Source of the DNA: Desulfocicer vacuolatum DSM 3385
GTDB lineage: Bacteria; Desulfobacterota; Desulfobacteria; Desulfobacterales; Desulfobacteraceae
Direction: 5' to 3'
Length of the DNA stretch: 64,000 nucleotides
NCBI RefSeq assembly: GCF_900176365.1
Contig: NZ_FWXY01000008.1
Coordinates: forward strand, 124,001 to 188,000
Made by a program: the position numbers and the translations under genes. Positions 53,694 through 62,482 of the stretch are shown piece after piece (within the stretch, counting starts at the first letter, position 1; every line of letters begins with the position of its first letter). Under the pieces are notes generated by a model that worked only from the letters and a program-made list of their open reading frames with translations, was not told where the DNA came from and did not search any database.

Positions 53694-54611
53694 ATGAAGG
53701 TATCCATCATCATCCCTGCTTTTAATGAGGCTGAATCCATTGGAGATGTGGTTAAAGACATTAAAGCAACATATCCTGATTTTGAAATCATTGTGGTTAA
53801 TGATGCCTCGTCTGACAATACTGCCGGAGTTGCCAAAAAAGCCGGGGCAACGGTGCTTTCCCATCCATACAATATTGGTAATGGGGCTTCCATCAAGACA
53901 GGCATGAGAATGGCCACCGGTGATTTTTTTGTGACCATGGACGGGGATGGACAACACCGGCCCGAGGATATTGGAAAACTCCTGGCAGAAATGGACACCT
54001 ATGATATGGTTGTGGGGCAGCGGACCTTTTCCGGCCAGGCCTCCTTTGGCAGATATCTGGGCAATCTTTTTTATAACCGGTTTGCTTCTTATGTTGCCAA
54101 TTTCAAGGTAAGGGATCTGACCTCCGGGTTCAGAGCTGTTAATGCTGCCATGGCAAAAAGGTTTTTATATCTTTTTCCAAACACTTACTCTTACCCCACC
54201 ACTCTTACCCTGTCGGTTTTAAGGAGTGGGCGAAGCGTAAAGTATATTCCCATATCCAGTAATCAACGGCGTAAAGGAAAAAGTGGTATTCATTTATTTA
54301 AAGACGGGGTGCGTTTTTTTATGATTATCATTAAAATTTGTACGCTGTTTTCTCCTTTGAGGATTTTCTTACCGGTTAGTGGGTCTCTTTTTCTTCTGGG
54401 TATATTTCATTATATGATCACCTATTTGACTTCCGGTCGGTTTACCAATATGAGCGCTTTACTTCTGGTCACCAGTGTGGTGGTTTTTATGATGGGGCTT
54501 GTTTCTGAGCAGATTTGTCAGATGCGGTTTGAGCGTACTGGGGATTTCAGGGTTGAGGATAGGATCAAGAATAAACAGTTCCATGAGAAAGGCCGTACAT
54601 CAACGCACTAA
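53694..54611 (+). CDS. Glycosyltransferase family 2, dolichyl-phosphate-mannose-synthase-like, with C-terminal membrane segments
   Basis: A 305-residue GT2 enzyme. VSIIIPAFNEAESIGDVV and IIVVNDASSDNT bind the nucleotide-sugar, and TMDGDGQHRPEDIGKL is the metal-binding DxD-like motif. GNLFYNRFASYVANFKVRDLTSGFRAV is typical of the DPM1/undecaprenyl-phosphate glycosyltransferase group. Two hydrophobic segments after residue 230 anchor it to the inner membrane. It probably loads a sugar on a polyprenyl phosphate. First gene of the polysaccharide locus, with AGGGAG close to the ATG. Base composition is still similar to the left part of the window. Confidence 0.9.
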   Translation: MKVSIIIPAFNEAESIGDVVKDIKATYPDFEIIVVNDASSDNTAGVAKKAGATVLSHPYNIGNGASIKTGMRMATGDFFVTMDGDGQHRPEDIGKLLAEMDTYDMVVGQRTFSGQASFGRYLGNLFYNRFASYVANFKVRDLTSGFRAVNAAMAKRFLYLFPNTYSYPTTLTLSVLRSGRSVKYIPISSNQRRKGKSGIHLFKDGVRFFMIIIKICTLFSPLRIFLPVSGSLFLLGIFHYMITYLTSGRFTNMSALLLVTSVVVFMMGLVSEQICQMRFERTGDFRVEDRIKNKQFHEKGRTSTH

Positions 54612-54679
54612 TGAATTACGATTTCAACTACATCTGAACTATTTTTTGCGAGTTAAAAATATAAACCAAGGAAGCATTA

Positions 54680-55762
54680 ATGGAGCTTGAAGAGATTATT
54701 TCACGAAAAAAAGTTTTGTTTATTTCATTTTCAGACCATGAATATTTACGAAACAAACAAGAAATTGAAATAATCAAAAAATATTCCTTAGAAACAACTA
54801 TCATTACTGCCAACAAAGGCCAAAAAATCACCCCTATTAACATTGGAAAAATTTTATTGGTGTATTTTAAGACCTTTTTTTACCTATGTAAAAGTTACGA
54901 TATTATCTTTATCGGAGGTCTTCCCCAAATACTGCTGCCATGTATTCACCCATTCATAAAAAACAAAATAATTATTATTGATTTTTTTATATCACTGTAT
55001 GACACCATGATTGAAGATAGAACTGTTGTCAACAAACAAAGCCTCTTATCATATCTTCTAATGTGGCTTGATAAACAAACGATTTCACTGGCTGACCATA
55101 TCCTTGTTGATACTAAAACCCATGGTGAATATTTTAAAAATAAGCTTTCAGCTCCTGCGTCTAAAATCATTATTTTATATTTAAAGGCTGACACAGATAT
55201 TTATCATCCTAAAAAAATTAAAAAATTACAATGTTTTCAAGGTAAGTTTTTGGTATTTTTTTTTGGTGCAATGAATCCAGTACAAGGCGTAGAAGTGATT
55301 CTAAATTGCGCAGCCACTTTAATTCATGAACAAAAAATTGTTTTTGCTTTTGTTGGACCAATGGATAAATTGAAGTATGCAATTAATAAAAGAATGCCCT
55401 CAAATGTCATTTGGCTGTCTAAATGGTTACCCCAAAATATTATCGCTGACTTGATAACAATGTCTGATTTGTGTCTGGCTGGGCATTTTAGCTCTGAAGT
55501 TCCAAAAGCGAAAAGAGTTATTCCTGGTAAGGCATTTACCTATTTAGCAATGAATAAAAAAACAATTTTAGGGGACAACGATGCAAATCGTGAATTTTTT
55601 TCAGAAACCAACAATAATATAATCTTTGTTAAAATGGGAGATCATGAAGCGCTTAAAAAAACAATTTTGAATTCTTATCATGAATTTCTTCGTAAAAATT
55701 CGGTTGACCTGGATGCTGATAATACTTTTTTGAATAATCATGAGATATCAAATGGAATCTAA
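54680..55762 (+). CDS. Glycosyltransferase, GT-B fold (family 4-like)
   Basis: A 360-residue GT-B protein of the group 1 type. The C-terminal half shows FLVFFFGAMNPVQGVEVILNCA, KIVFAFVGPMDK and VIWLSKWLPQNIIADLITMSDLCLAGH, followed by RVIPGKAFTYLAMNKKTILGDNDANREFF, where the donor-binding acidic region normally lies. The N-terminal half contains a hydrophobic stretch (NKIIIIDFFISLYD) possibly contacting the membrane. From here the sequence becomes strongly AT-rich. It overlaps the following GT2 gene by 23 nt. Acceptor and donor unknown. Confidence 0.8.
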   Translation: MELEEIISRKKVLFISFSDHEYLRNKQEIEIIKKYSLETTIITANKGQKITPINIGKILLVYFKTFFYLCKSYDIIFIGGLPQILLPCIHPFIKNKIIIIDFFISLYDTMIEDRTVVNKQSLLSYLLMWLDKQTISLADHILVDTKTHGEYFKNKLSAPASKIIILYLKADTDIYHPKKIKKLQCFQGKFLVFFFGAMNPVQGVEVILNCAATLIHEQKIVFAFVGPMDKLKYAINKRMPSNVIWLSKWLPQNIIADLITMSDLCLAGHFSSEVPKAKRVIPGKAFTYLAMNKKTILGDNDANREFFSETNNNIIFVKMGDHEALKKTILNSYHEFLRKNSVDLDADNTFLNNHEISNGI

Positions 55763-56801
55763 TACGTGCTTTAGTCCTGTGTGTTCAATATGCATTGCCA
55801 ATTACAACGGAATCGGTTATTTGGATGCTTGTTTAAAATCGATTTTATCTCAAAACTGTCTATTTCCATTTGAAATTATCATCCATGACGATGCTTCAAC
55901 GGATAATTCTGTGACTTTTATTCAGGAAAATTACCCTGATATTCAATTAATTCAAAGCAAAGACAATGTTGGATTCTGTATCAGCAATAATCGTATGGTG
56001 GAAAGGGCAAAGGGTGAGTTTGTCTTACTTCTTAATAATGATACTGAACTTTTTCCCGATGCTTTAAAAATGCTGCACAAAGAAGCCCAAAAAGAACCAG
56101 CAATCCTGGGCCCAGCACAATACAATGCGGCAACAGGTCAACGCATTGATATTGGCAATTTGTTTGACCCATTCCTCAACACTGTTCCCAATAATGATAC
56201 TGCAAGACGGCATGTTGGAATGGTTAGTGGGGGGTGTCTATGGATTCCCCGTAAAATGTGGCATGAACTTGGAGGATTTCCTGAGTGGTTTCATACCTTG
56301 GGGGAAGATGTGTATTTGTGTTTTATGGCCAATTTACGCGGTTATCCTGTCAAAGCGCTCAAGGAAACTGGGTTTTATCATTGGGTGGGCTCTAATATTG
56401 GTGGTGGGAAAGTTGTGGATAAGCGTTTAGAGACTTCTATATGGCGGAGGGCTTATAGCGAAAGAAACAGAAGTTATGTGATGGTCATGGGATATCCATT
56501 TCCTCTATTTCAAATTATTTTTCCATTACATGTTATTTGCCTTTTTTCTGAGGGTTTGATGGTTTCTGCAATCAAAAACGACAAATCCATCTTTACTAAA
56601 ATCTATTTTTTTACTATTCATAATTTATTTAAAAACAAAAAGAAATTACTAAAAAGGCGAGTTAAAATAAACAAAGACGAAACAGTATCTGTTTCTCGAA
56701 TTTTTAGGAACTTCAAAGTCTTACCGTATAAATTATATGCACTTTTGAACTTTGGTTTTCCAAATCTCATTGGAACTCACGTGCAGCATCACAATGATTA
56801 A
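55740..56801 (+). CDS. Glycosyltransferase family 2 (rhamnosyltransferase-like)
   Basis: A 353-residue GT2 protein. CSICIANYNGIGYLDACLKSIL, EIIIHDDASTDNSVTFI, QSKDNVGFCISNNRMVERAKGEFVLLLNNDTELF (the DxD-equivalent NNDTE) and VSGGCLWIPRKMWHELGGFPEWFHTLGEDVYLCF (the acceptor-side ED motif) are all typical of the WcaA/RfbN-like GT2 group. The exact start is uncertain: ATG at 55740 or 55752. Cytoplasmic, acting on lipid-linked glycan. Confidence 0.88.
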   Translation: MRYQMESNTCFSPVCSICIANYNGIGYLDACLKSILSQNCLFPFEIIIHDDASTDNSVTFIQENYPDIQLIQSKDNVGFCISNNRMVERAKGEFVLLLNNDTELFPDALKMLHKEAQKEPAILGPAQYNAATGQRIDIGNLFDPFLNTVPNNDTARRHVGMVSGGCLWIPRKMWHELGGFPEWFHTLGEDVYLCFMANLRGYPVKALKETGFYHWVGSNIGGGKVVDKRLETSIWRRAYSERNRSYVMVMGYPFPLFQIIFPLHVICLFSEGLMVSAIKNDKSIFTKIYFFTIHNLFKNKKKLLKRRVKINKDETVSVSRIFRNFKVLPYKLYALLNFGFPNLIGTHVQHHND

Positions 56802-56913
56802 GATTTATCTCCTCAAAAAAGAACACCACTAATAATTTAAAAGTTTAAATAACTTATTGATACTTACAATCAAATTTAGTATTTTTAGAAAATCAAAGAC
56901 ATACAGGTATTGT

Positions 56914-58011
56914 ATGAAAATTCTACTTATAAGCCACTCCCCAAATCTTTATGGTGCCGAACGAAGTCTATTGGATTTAGCAGAACGTCTTGCCCAATCC
57001 AAGCATTTGATTTTATCTTTATGCCCTGCGAAAGGGGCTTTTTCAAAAGCATTGAGCAAATTAAATATTCCAACATTTTATATGCCGATTCATGGTATTG
57101 GGAAAGGAAGTATAAAAGAAATATTATTATTTATCATCTTTTTTCCTTTTGATGTCCTCTGGCTAAGTAGATGGATGAAAAGGAATAAAATAAATATCGT
57201 ATATTTAAACACAGTTAACTCTCTTTGCGGAGCTTTTGCTGCAAAAATAGCTGGAATTCGAAGTGTTTGGCATATACGAGAGGTCAAAAAACCTAAAAAT
57301 AAATTCCTAACCAAAACGATCGGCTTTATTATTAAATTAATGGCATCTGAGGTGATTTTTAACTCATATTCTACCATGAGTGCGTTTATGAAGCAACATC
57401 CCCCATCTTGTCATGTAATATATAATGGAGTCGAGCCTAAAGGCTCTTTTAAAAAAATTATGAATGATGTACCTGTTGTAATCGGTTTTGCAGGCCAATT
57501 AATCGCATTAAAAAGGCCTGAACGGTTTTTATACATTTTTCACCAATTAAAAAAAATAAAAGGGAACAATATCAAAGGAATAATTGCAGGTAACGGATCT
57601 ATGCTTCCAGAACTTCGCACTCTGGCAAAGTCTTTAAGAATTGATCAAGACGTCACTTTTACTGGCTACCTTACAGATCTTAATCAATTCTATACAGAAA
57701 TAGATATATTAATACTAACCTCGGATTATGAATCATTTGGACGAGTTCTTGCGGAAGCCATGAGTTATGGTCGCACAGTAATAGCCTCTGCGGTAGGAGG
57801 TGTACCCGAATTGGTGAAGAACGAAGTAACGGGATATCTCGTAAAAAAACAGGATACTGCCGCCTACTCCCAAAAAATTATTGATCTTGTTAACGATCCC
57901 AAACAATGCCAAAAAATGGGAGATAATGCCCGTAAAATAATTTTGGAGCGGTTCAGCAAACACCAATACCAAGAAAATTTAATTTCTTTATTAACACAGA
58001 AAAAAAATTGA
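56914..58011 (+). CDS. Glycosyltransferase family 4
   Basis: A 365-residue GT4 enzyme. N-terminal MKILLISHSPNLYGAERSLLDLAERLA has the acceptor-site glycine loop. The C-terminal Rossmann domain has VVIGFAGQLIALKRPERFL, IIAGNGSMLPELRTLAKSL, DVTFTGYLTDLNQFYTEIDILILTSDYESFGRVLAEAMSYGRTVIAS (E-x7-E motif) and GGVPELV. A longer frame begins at a TTG (56857), but the ATG at 56914 gives the standard family N terminus. Last plus-strand gene of the locus. Confidence 0.92.
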   Translation: MKILLISHSPNLYGAERSLLDLAERLAQSKHLILSLCPAKGAFSKALSKLNIPTFYMPIHGIGKGSIKEILLFIIFFPFDVLWLSRWMKRNKINIVYLNTVNSLCGAFAAKIAGIRSVWHIREVKKPKNKFLTKTIGFIIKLMASEVIFNSYSTMSAFMKQHPPSCHVIYNGVEPKGSFKKIMNDVPVVIGFAGQLIALKRPERFLYIFHQLKKIKGNNIKGIIAGNGSMLPELRTLAKSLRIDQDVTFTGYLTDLNQFYTEIDILILTSDYESFGRVLAEAMSYGRTVIASAVGGVPELVKNEVTGYLVKKQDTAAYSQKIIDLVNDPKQCQKMGDNARKIILERFSKHQYQENLISLLTQKKN

Positions 58012-58143
58012 ATATTATTTTAGGTCCTGTAGCCTTATAATAAAATTTTTTTAGTTCATGCGATAACTATCTTAACGATAGAGAAATTCATCCTACAGTA
58101 AGTTTTCAAGGGGGTTCTGCCTCAATTATATTGGCACACAGGG

Positions 58144-59283
58144 TTACAATAATTGATTGAAAATAGTATCCCACATTATAGATGAAAGCTGTTTTTGAAT
58201 AATGCCTTGGTCTATAAGTTTTTTTTTTATTTTCTGTTTTTCAATATTGGACAAAAGCATATCTATTTTCTGTTGTATTTCATGATAAGAGGATTTAACC
58301 ATAAGAATTCCATCTGGAAAACCATAGTCCTCAAAAAGCATTTCGTACTTATGACTCCAACCAGCAGCCAAAGCAGGTATTCCTTGAGAAAGTGCGCTGA
58401 CAAGTCCATGAAAACGAGAACCGATAACGCCCTCACTGACACCAATAATTCCTTTTATTTTTAATGCATTGCTTTCATGTATAATATTTATTTTTTGTCC
58501 GATCCTTTTTTCAATTTCCTTCCCAATCCAAAGATCTTTATCCCCTTCGTGAATAAGAATAAAGGGATTAGCTCCTTTTTCATAAAGGTATTTGACACAA
58601 TTTATTAAAAACGGAATATACAAATCCCGTTCTTCATTTATAGTTTTATCAATCATTCGATAATTAGGAATAATGCAAAAACGATTAGAATCCATATCAA
58701 AATCATGGGATAAATCTCCATTTATTAAATTAGTAAAGTCAGGAGCAATTCTAATATGTTCACGTTTTCCCACCAGTTGAGTTACATGTTTGTATGAATG
58801 TTGATCTCTTGCAAATATCAAATCAGAATTTTCAACTATAATTTTAAAGGCACTTTGAATTTTCTTGCCAGTAAATGGGCCAAATGCTTGGGGCATTAAA
58901 ATAACTTTAGTTTTCTGCTCTTTCCATTTTCTTATAACCTTTGATGCAGCAATAGTAGCACGCGTCCCCCACTGATCACTATAGGCAAATCCAGATGCAT
59001 CTAAAACCACATCGACTTCTGAGTCTAATACCATATGATATTTTTGACGTAACGCCTTAGGAATTAAAGCTCCCCCAAAGCCCCATTGAGAACCATAAAT
59101 TTGAAAACATAGTTTTCGATGAAATCCCAAATCAACTCTTTTACTACATATAGAATCAGTTAGAGGATTGACCATTAGCAAGTTTATATTCGGTATCTTT
59201 TCCCTAAGCTTCGTAACAATAGAACGTAACATTAGCTCTGATCCTTTGTTTTTAAAACTTACTCCCCGAATTTCAATTAGCAT
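58144..59283 (-). CDS. Polysaccharide pyruvyl transferase family protein
   Basis: A 379-residue protein of the PF04230 family (CsaB/WcaK/EpsO type), which adds ketal-linked pyruvate to sugars of surface glycans. The N-terminal MLIEIRGVSFKNKGSELMLRSI, VILMPQAFGPFTG, LIFARDQHSYKHVTQLVG and ISEGVIGSRFHGLVSALSQGIPALAAGWSHKYEMLF (His-containing donor loop) are typical. The start at 59283 has GGAGGG nearby. It overlaps the 3' end of the FrhB-like gene by 11 nt, a pairing often seen in exopolysaccharide loci. Confidence 0.88.
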   Translation of the reverse strand: MLIEIRGVSFKNKGSELMLRSIVTKLREKIPNINLLMVNPLTDSICSKRVDLGFHRKLCFQIYGSQWGFGGALIPKALRQKYHMVLDSEVDVVLDASGFAYSDQWGTRATIAASKVIRKWKEQKTKVILMPQAFGPFTGKKIQSAFKIIVENSDLIFARDQHSYKHVTQLVGKREHIRIAPDFTNLINGDLSHDFDMDSNRFCIIPNYRMIDKTINEERDLYIPFLINCVKYLYEKGANPFILIHEGDKDLWIGKEIEKRIGQKINIIHESNALKIKGIIGVSEGVIGSRFHGLVSALSQGIPALAAGWSHKYEMLFEDYGFPDGILMVKSSYHEIQQKIDMLLSNIEKQKIKKKLIDQGIIQKQLSSIMWDTIFNQLL

Positions 59284-60634
59284 TATCCCTCCCACTATTT
59301 TTTTGGGGATACCATAAAACAGTCAAAAAAAATTTAACAAATCGTTTTATTAAATGTAATGGAAAACAAAATAAAGACAGTTTTTTTTTTCGTTTCAAAG
59401 CCATTCTCACATAATTTAGAAGTTCCTCACGTGAATTAAAATTATCTAAGGCTAAAGAATAAGAAAGATCTCGCAAATATTTTTTATTATTCAAAATGGG
59501 AGAAAAGTTTATCTTTAATAACTTAAAAAAGTTAGGGTTTTGTCTTTCTAATTGTTTCCACGCCTCAATGTAACTTATCCACTGTATTTTTTTATCATTA
59601 ATGTGTTGTCCCGTTATTGCATTCTGATAATCAATCTGCCTCACAGCAATAGCCTCATCATCCAAAATAGCGTCAAAAATATTATGTCCAGTTTTTGTTC
59701 TAATCATAATCATGGACTCACCCAACTTTCTATTGATACCCTCCAATCCGTGTGGGTCACCCAACGTTACATCAGAGAAAATATTAAGTTTATCAAAACA
59801 CAATCTACATCTTACCGGAGTAAAGAAATTTTTTATTGCCATACGTAAAGAGGCATTCAAAATAATTTTATCTCCATTTTCTGCAATTATAACTGGATTT
59901 CCAGGATAATTTGGGCATTGTTTATCCCTAAAAATGAGATTCTTTATGGGCAGGTTAGTTGCACTTTGTCCTAAAAAGTCCACTGCTGCATTAGTCAATA
60001 CTCGGTCACAAACCAATCCAATTTTAATTAAAATTTTTGATTTAAGTTCAGGGTCAAAATCAAATAAATTGTTTAATCCGTGCATATGACAGGGAAGCCC
60101 CACAAATGCGACAGGTTTTTCAAATTTTTTTACCTGATTAATGACAGACAGCATTGGAATAGGTATATATTTGGATTTTTGAGATTTTATTAGCTCCTCT
60201 ACACTTGTAGCTATTGTCACCTGTCCTCTAGGAGAAATGTTTGTCTGCATTGTAGCGACAATCGCGGCAGATATTTGTCGGGTCTTCAACAAATAAATTA
60301 AAAACGCTGTTACAATACCACCACTCTGTGAGTTGTTGAAGATCTCTTTATTGCTTGCTCTACCAACGTAACAAGATAAAATTTTTCCAACAAAAGGATT
60401 ATCAGACATTTGAGAAACCATACATTTATTAAAATGAATACCTGGACACACCTCATAACAAAGACCACAAAAGATACATTTTTTCCCATCAACTTTAGGG
60501 AATAAATAACCACCAATTGTTTCATGATATTTTATTGCACCTTGCTTACAAACAGCATAACAAGCACCACAGCTATTGCAAAGATAATCTGAAACGATTT
60601 TGGACACATTGTTTTTTTTAGGATTTAATGCCAC
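59273..60634 (-). CDS. FrhB-like (coenzyme F420 hydrogenase beta subunit family) Fe-S protein of polysaccharide locus
   Basis: A 453-residue protein. The N-terminal ferredoxin domain has CNSCGACYAVC and CIFCGLCYEVCPG, giving two 4Fe-4S clusters. The FrhB domain follows, with SQSGGIVTAFLIYLL, FVGLPCHMHGLNNL, IGLVCDRVL, CRLCFDKLNIFSDVTLGDP and GESMIMIRT. Homologues in glycan clusters are paired with pyruvyl transferases and thought to do redox chemistry on a sugar or pyruvyl group; function is unproven. Start: GTG at 60634, 6 nt after GGAG and overlapping the flippase stop by 10 nt, is better than the upstream frame that runs inside the flippase gene. Confidence 0.85.
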   Translation of the reverse strand: MALNPKKNNVSKIVSDYLCNSCGACYAVCKQGAIKYHETIGGYLFPKVDGKKCIFCGLCYEVCPGIHFNKCMVSQMSDNPFVGKILSCYVGRASNKEIFNNSQSGGIVTAFLIYLLKTRQISAAIVATMQTNISPRGQVTIATSVEELIKSQKSKYIPIPMLSVINQVKKFEKPVAFVGLPCHMHGLNNLFDFDPELKSKILIKIGLVCDRVLTNAAVDFLGQSATNLPIKNLIFRDKQCPNYPGNPVIIAENGDKIILNASLRMAIKNFFTPVRCRLCFDKLNIFSDVTLGDPHGLEGINRKLGESMIMIRTKTGHNIFDAILDDEAIAVRQIDYQNAITGQHINDKKIQWISYIEAWKQLERQNPNFFKLLKINFSPILNNKKYLRDLSYSLALDNFNSREELLNYVRMALKRKKKLSLFCFPLHLIKRFVKFFLTVLWYPQKNSGRDNAN

Positions 60635-61953
60635 TTTACTCTCCTTATCATTGCGTAAAAATATATAACGGGTGCAATCAAAGAACGTGTCATCATCCAA
60701 AATATAGGGCGACTCTTTTGATAAAAAAGCAATGAAAAATATGACGCCATTGCATAAGAAGCAAGTGTTGCAAGTGCAGCTCCCGATCCTCCATACTTAG
60801 GTATAAGCAGGAAATTCGAACAAATGTTTATAATTGCACCAAACCCCTGAGTAATCAATGAAAACATAAGTACATTTTCGATTAGTATCCATTTACTGAA
60901 AGCAGCTCGCATAAAAACAAATATGGATGCCCATATATGTACAATCAAAATAGCACTGGATGCCTGGTAAGCAACACCATAAAACAAATCAACAAAAGGT
61001 TTTGCCATCAAGGTAACCAATAGAATTACTATTAAAGCCAAAAAAGAAAGCAAATTTAAAAGCTGTTGAAATCGCTTTTTGAAAACATCTGGTTTGCTTT
61101 CATGCAATTTAATCAATCTTGGGTAAAAAGATGCCATAATCGCTACTGGCATAAAGTACCAAATTTCAGAAAGCGTTGATGCAACAGAATAAATACCAAC
61201 TTCCTTAGCACCAATCATCCATTTCAGCATCACTTGATCAATTTTTAGATACACATTCGCAAAAATTGACCCTAAAAAAACAATCCAACTTTGCCCTAAT
61301 AACTCTTTTGATTTTCTGAAAGATGCTAACCAACGTTGAATAGGCAAATCACTATATCTACAATAAAAAAGCCATAATAATAATGCAAATACGAATGCCT
61401 GAAACAAATTGGCAAAGGCAAAAAAATATAAATTCGCTCCAAAAACAACCAAAAAAATATTTAAACTTCCAGTAAAAAAATGGGAAATTACACTTGCAAT
61501 AGAAGTGTATTTTGCTTGAACATGCGCTTCGAACCAGAAGGCGAAAATTTCTGATGGTTTAAATAAGAGAGATGATGCAATTATAACTATAACCCAAAAC
61601 GAAGGACTATTAATATCTTCTGTATTTATGGCCACAATGCAAATCAAAAAAAAACCAAAAAATGCCCCACAGCATTTAAGCGCTACAGCACTTCCTAAAA
61701 TTTCATTTCTAACATCAATTTTTTTTACTAACTCTCTTACAACCAAACCATTCAGCCCCATGTGGGCAGTAGTAGCAAAAATAGCAGTAAGAGAACCAGC
61801 ATAAGACAAAATTCCAAATTTTTTTGGCCCTAAATACCTGGCGATAAAAATTAACACAAAAAAACCGGTTAACAATCGAAAAAAATAACCACCCAAAATC
61901 CAAGAAGTATTTCTAATATATAATCTAAATTTATTGAAAAATTTACATCTCAT
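60625..61953 (-). CDS. Wzx-like polysaccharide flippase
   Basis: A 442-residue multi-pass membrane protein of the MOP/polysaccharide-transport superfamily. NTSWILGGYFFRLLTGFFVLIFIARYLGPKKFGILSYAGSL is the conserved first helix pair. About twelve hydrophobic segments follow, with short basic loops (FRKSKELLGQSWIVFLGSIFANVYLKIDQVMLKWM). It moves undecaprenyl-linked oligosaccharide across the inner membrane. AAGGG is 9 nt before the ATG. First gene of a minus-strand trio with the FrhB-like and pyruvyl-transferase genes. Confidence 0.9.
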   Translation of the reverse strand: MRCKFFNKFRLYIRNTSWILGGYFFRLLTGFFVLIFIARYLGPKKFGILSYAGSLTAIFATTAHMGLNGLVVRELVKKIDVRNEILGSAVALKCCGAFFGFFLICIVAINTEDINSPSFWVIVIIASSLLFKPSEIFAFWFEAHVQAKYTSIASVISHFFTGSLNIFLVVFGANLYFFAFANLFQAFVFALLLWLFYCRYSDLPIQRWLASFRKSKELLGQSWIVFLGSIFANVYLKIDQVMLKWMIGAKEVGIYSVASTLSEIWYFMPVAIMASFYPRLIKLHESKPDVFKKRFQQLLNLLSFLALIVILLVTLMAKPFVDLFYGVAYQASSAILIVHIWASIFVFMRAAFSKWILIENVLMFSLITQGFGAIINICSNFLLIPKYGGSGAALATLASYAMASYFSLLFYQKSRPIFWMMTRSLIAPVIYFYAMIRRVKWH

Positions 61954-62482
61954 AACGAATTACCCTTAGAATATATTTTCGAGATCCATGTCGTCTTACC
62001 CACATTGGCTAATCTCAATTCTTACAGCTACCATGAAATTGTAATTTTTTGATATATTTGACATTGCTAATGTTTATATCGAGTTCTCGAATATTTCATT
62101 CATGTAAAAAGGATACAATCATTTCATACTGACCTCTATATTAAAATTTGCAAACAGGTTGCCATGTATATATCCTGCACAAAGGAGGAATTATAGCGCA
62201 GGTATCACATGACTTGAAATTTCAAATGCACACTAAGCCATTGTCACTACAATTAACAATGGCTATAAAAAGAAGGGCTTGGTCATAACGCGGGCCATTT
62301 TGTGATAAAACTTTATTTGCAACTATTAATGACTTTAATTACAGCACCTTGAGCCTAATAAAATTCTATCTTACGTATAGTGGCCCAGCTTATGATCAAC
62401 TCCTAAAAAGAAGTATAAAGCCATGTAACCTGCACTATAGTGCAAAACCAGTAGTATCTTAAATTTATTTAAAAAAATTTTA
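61954..62482. other. 529-nt AT-rich intergenic region
   Basis: Between the flippase gene and the right-edge membrane protein gene. Strongly AT-rich, with only a small CGAG/CTCG palindrome near 62080-62089. The flippase promoter is expected here. No coding sequence, RNA gene or repeat could be supported. Confidence 0.5.
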
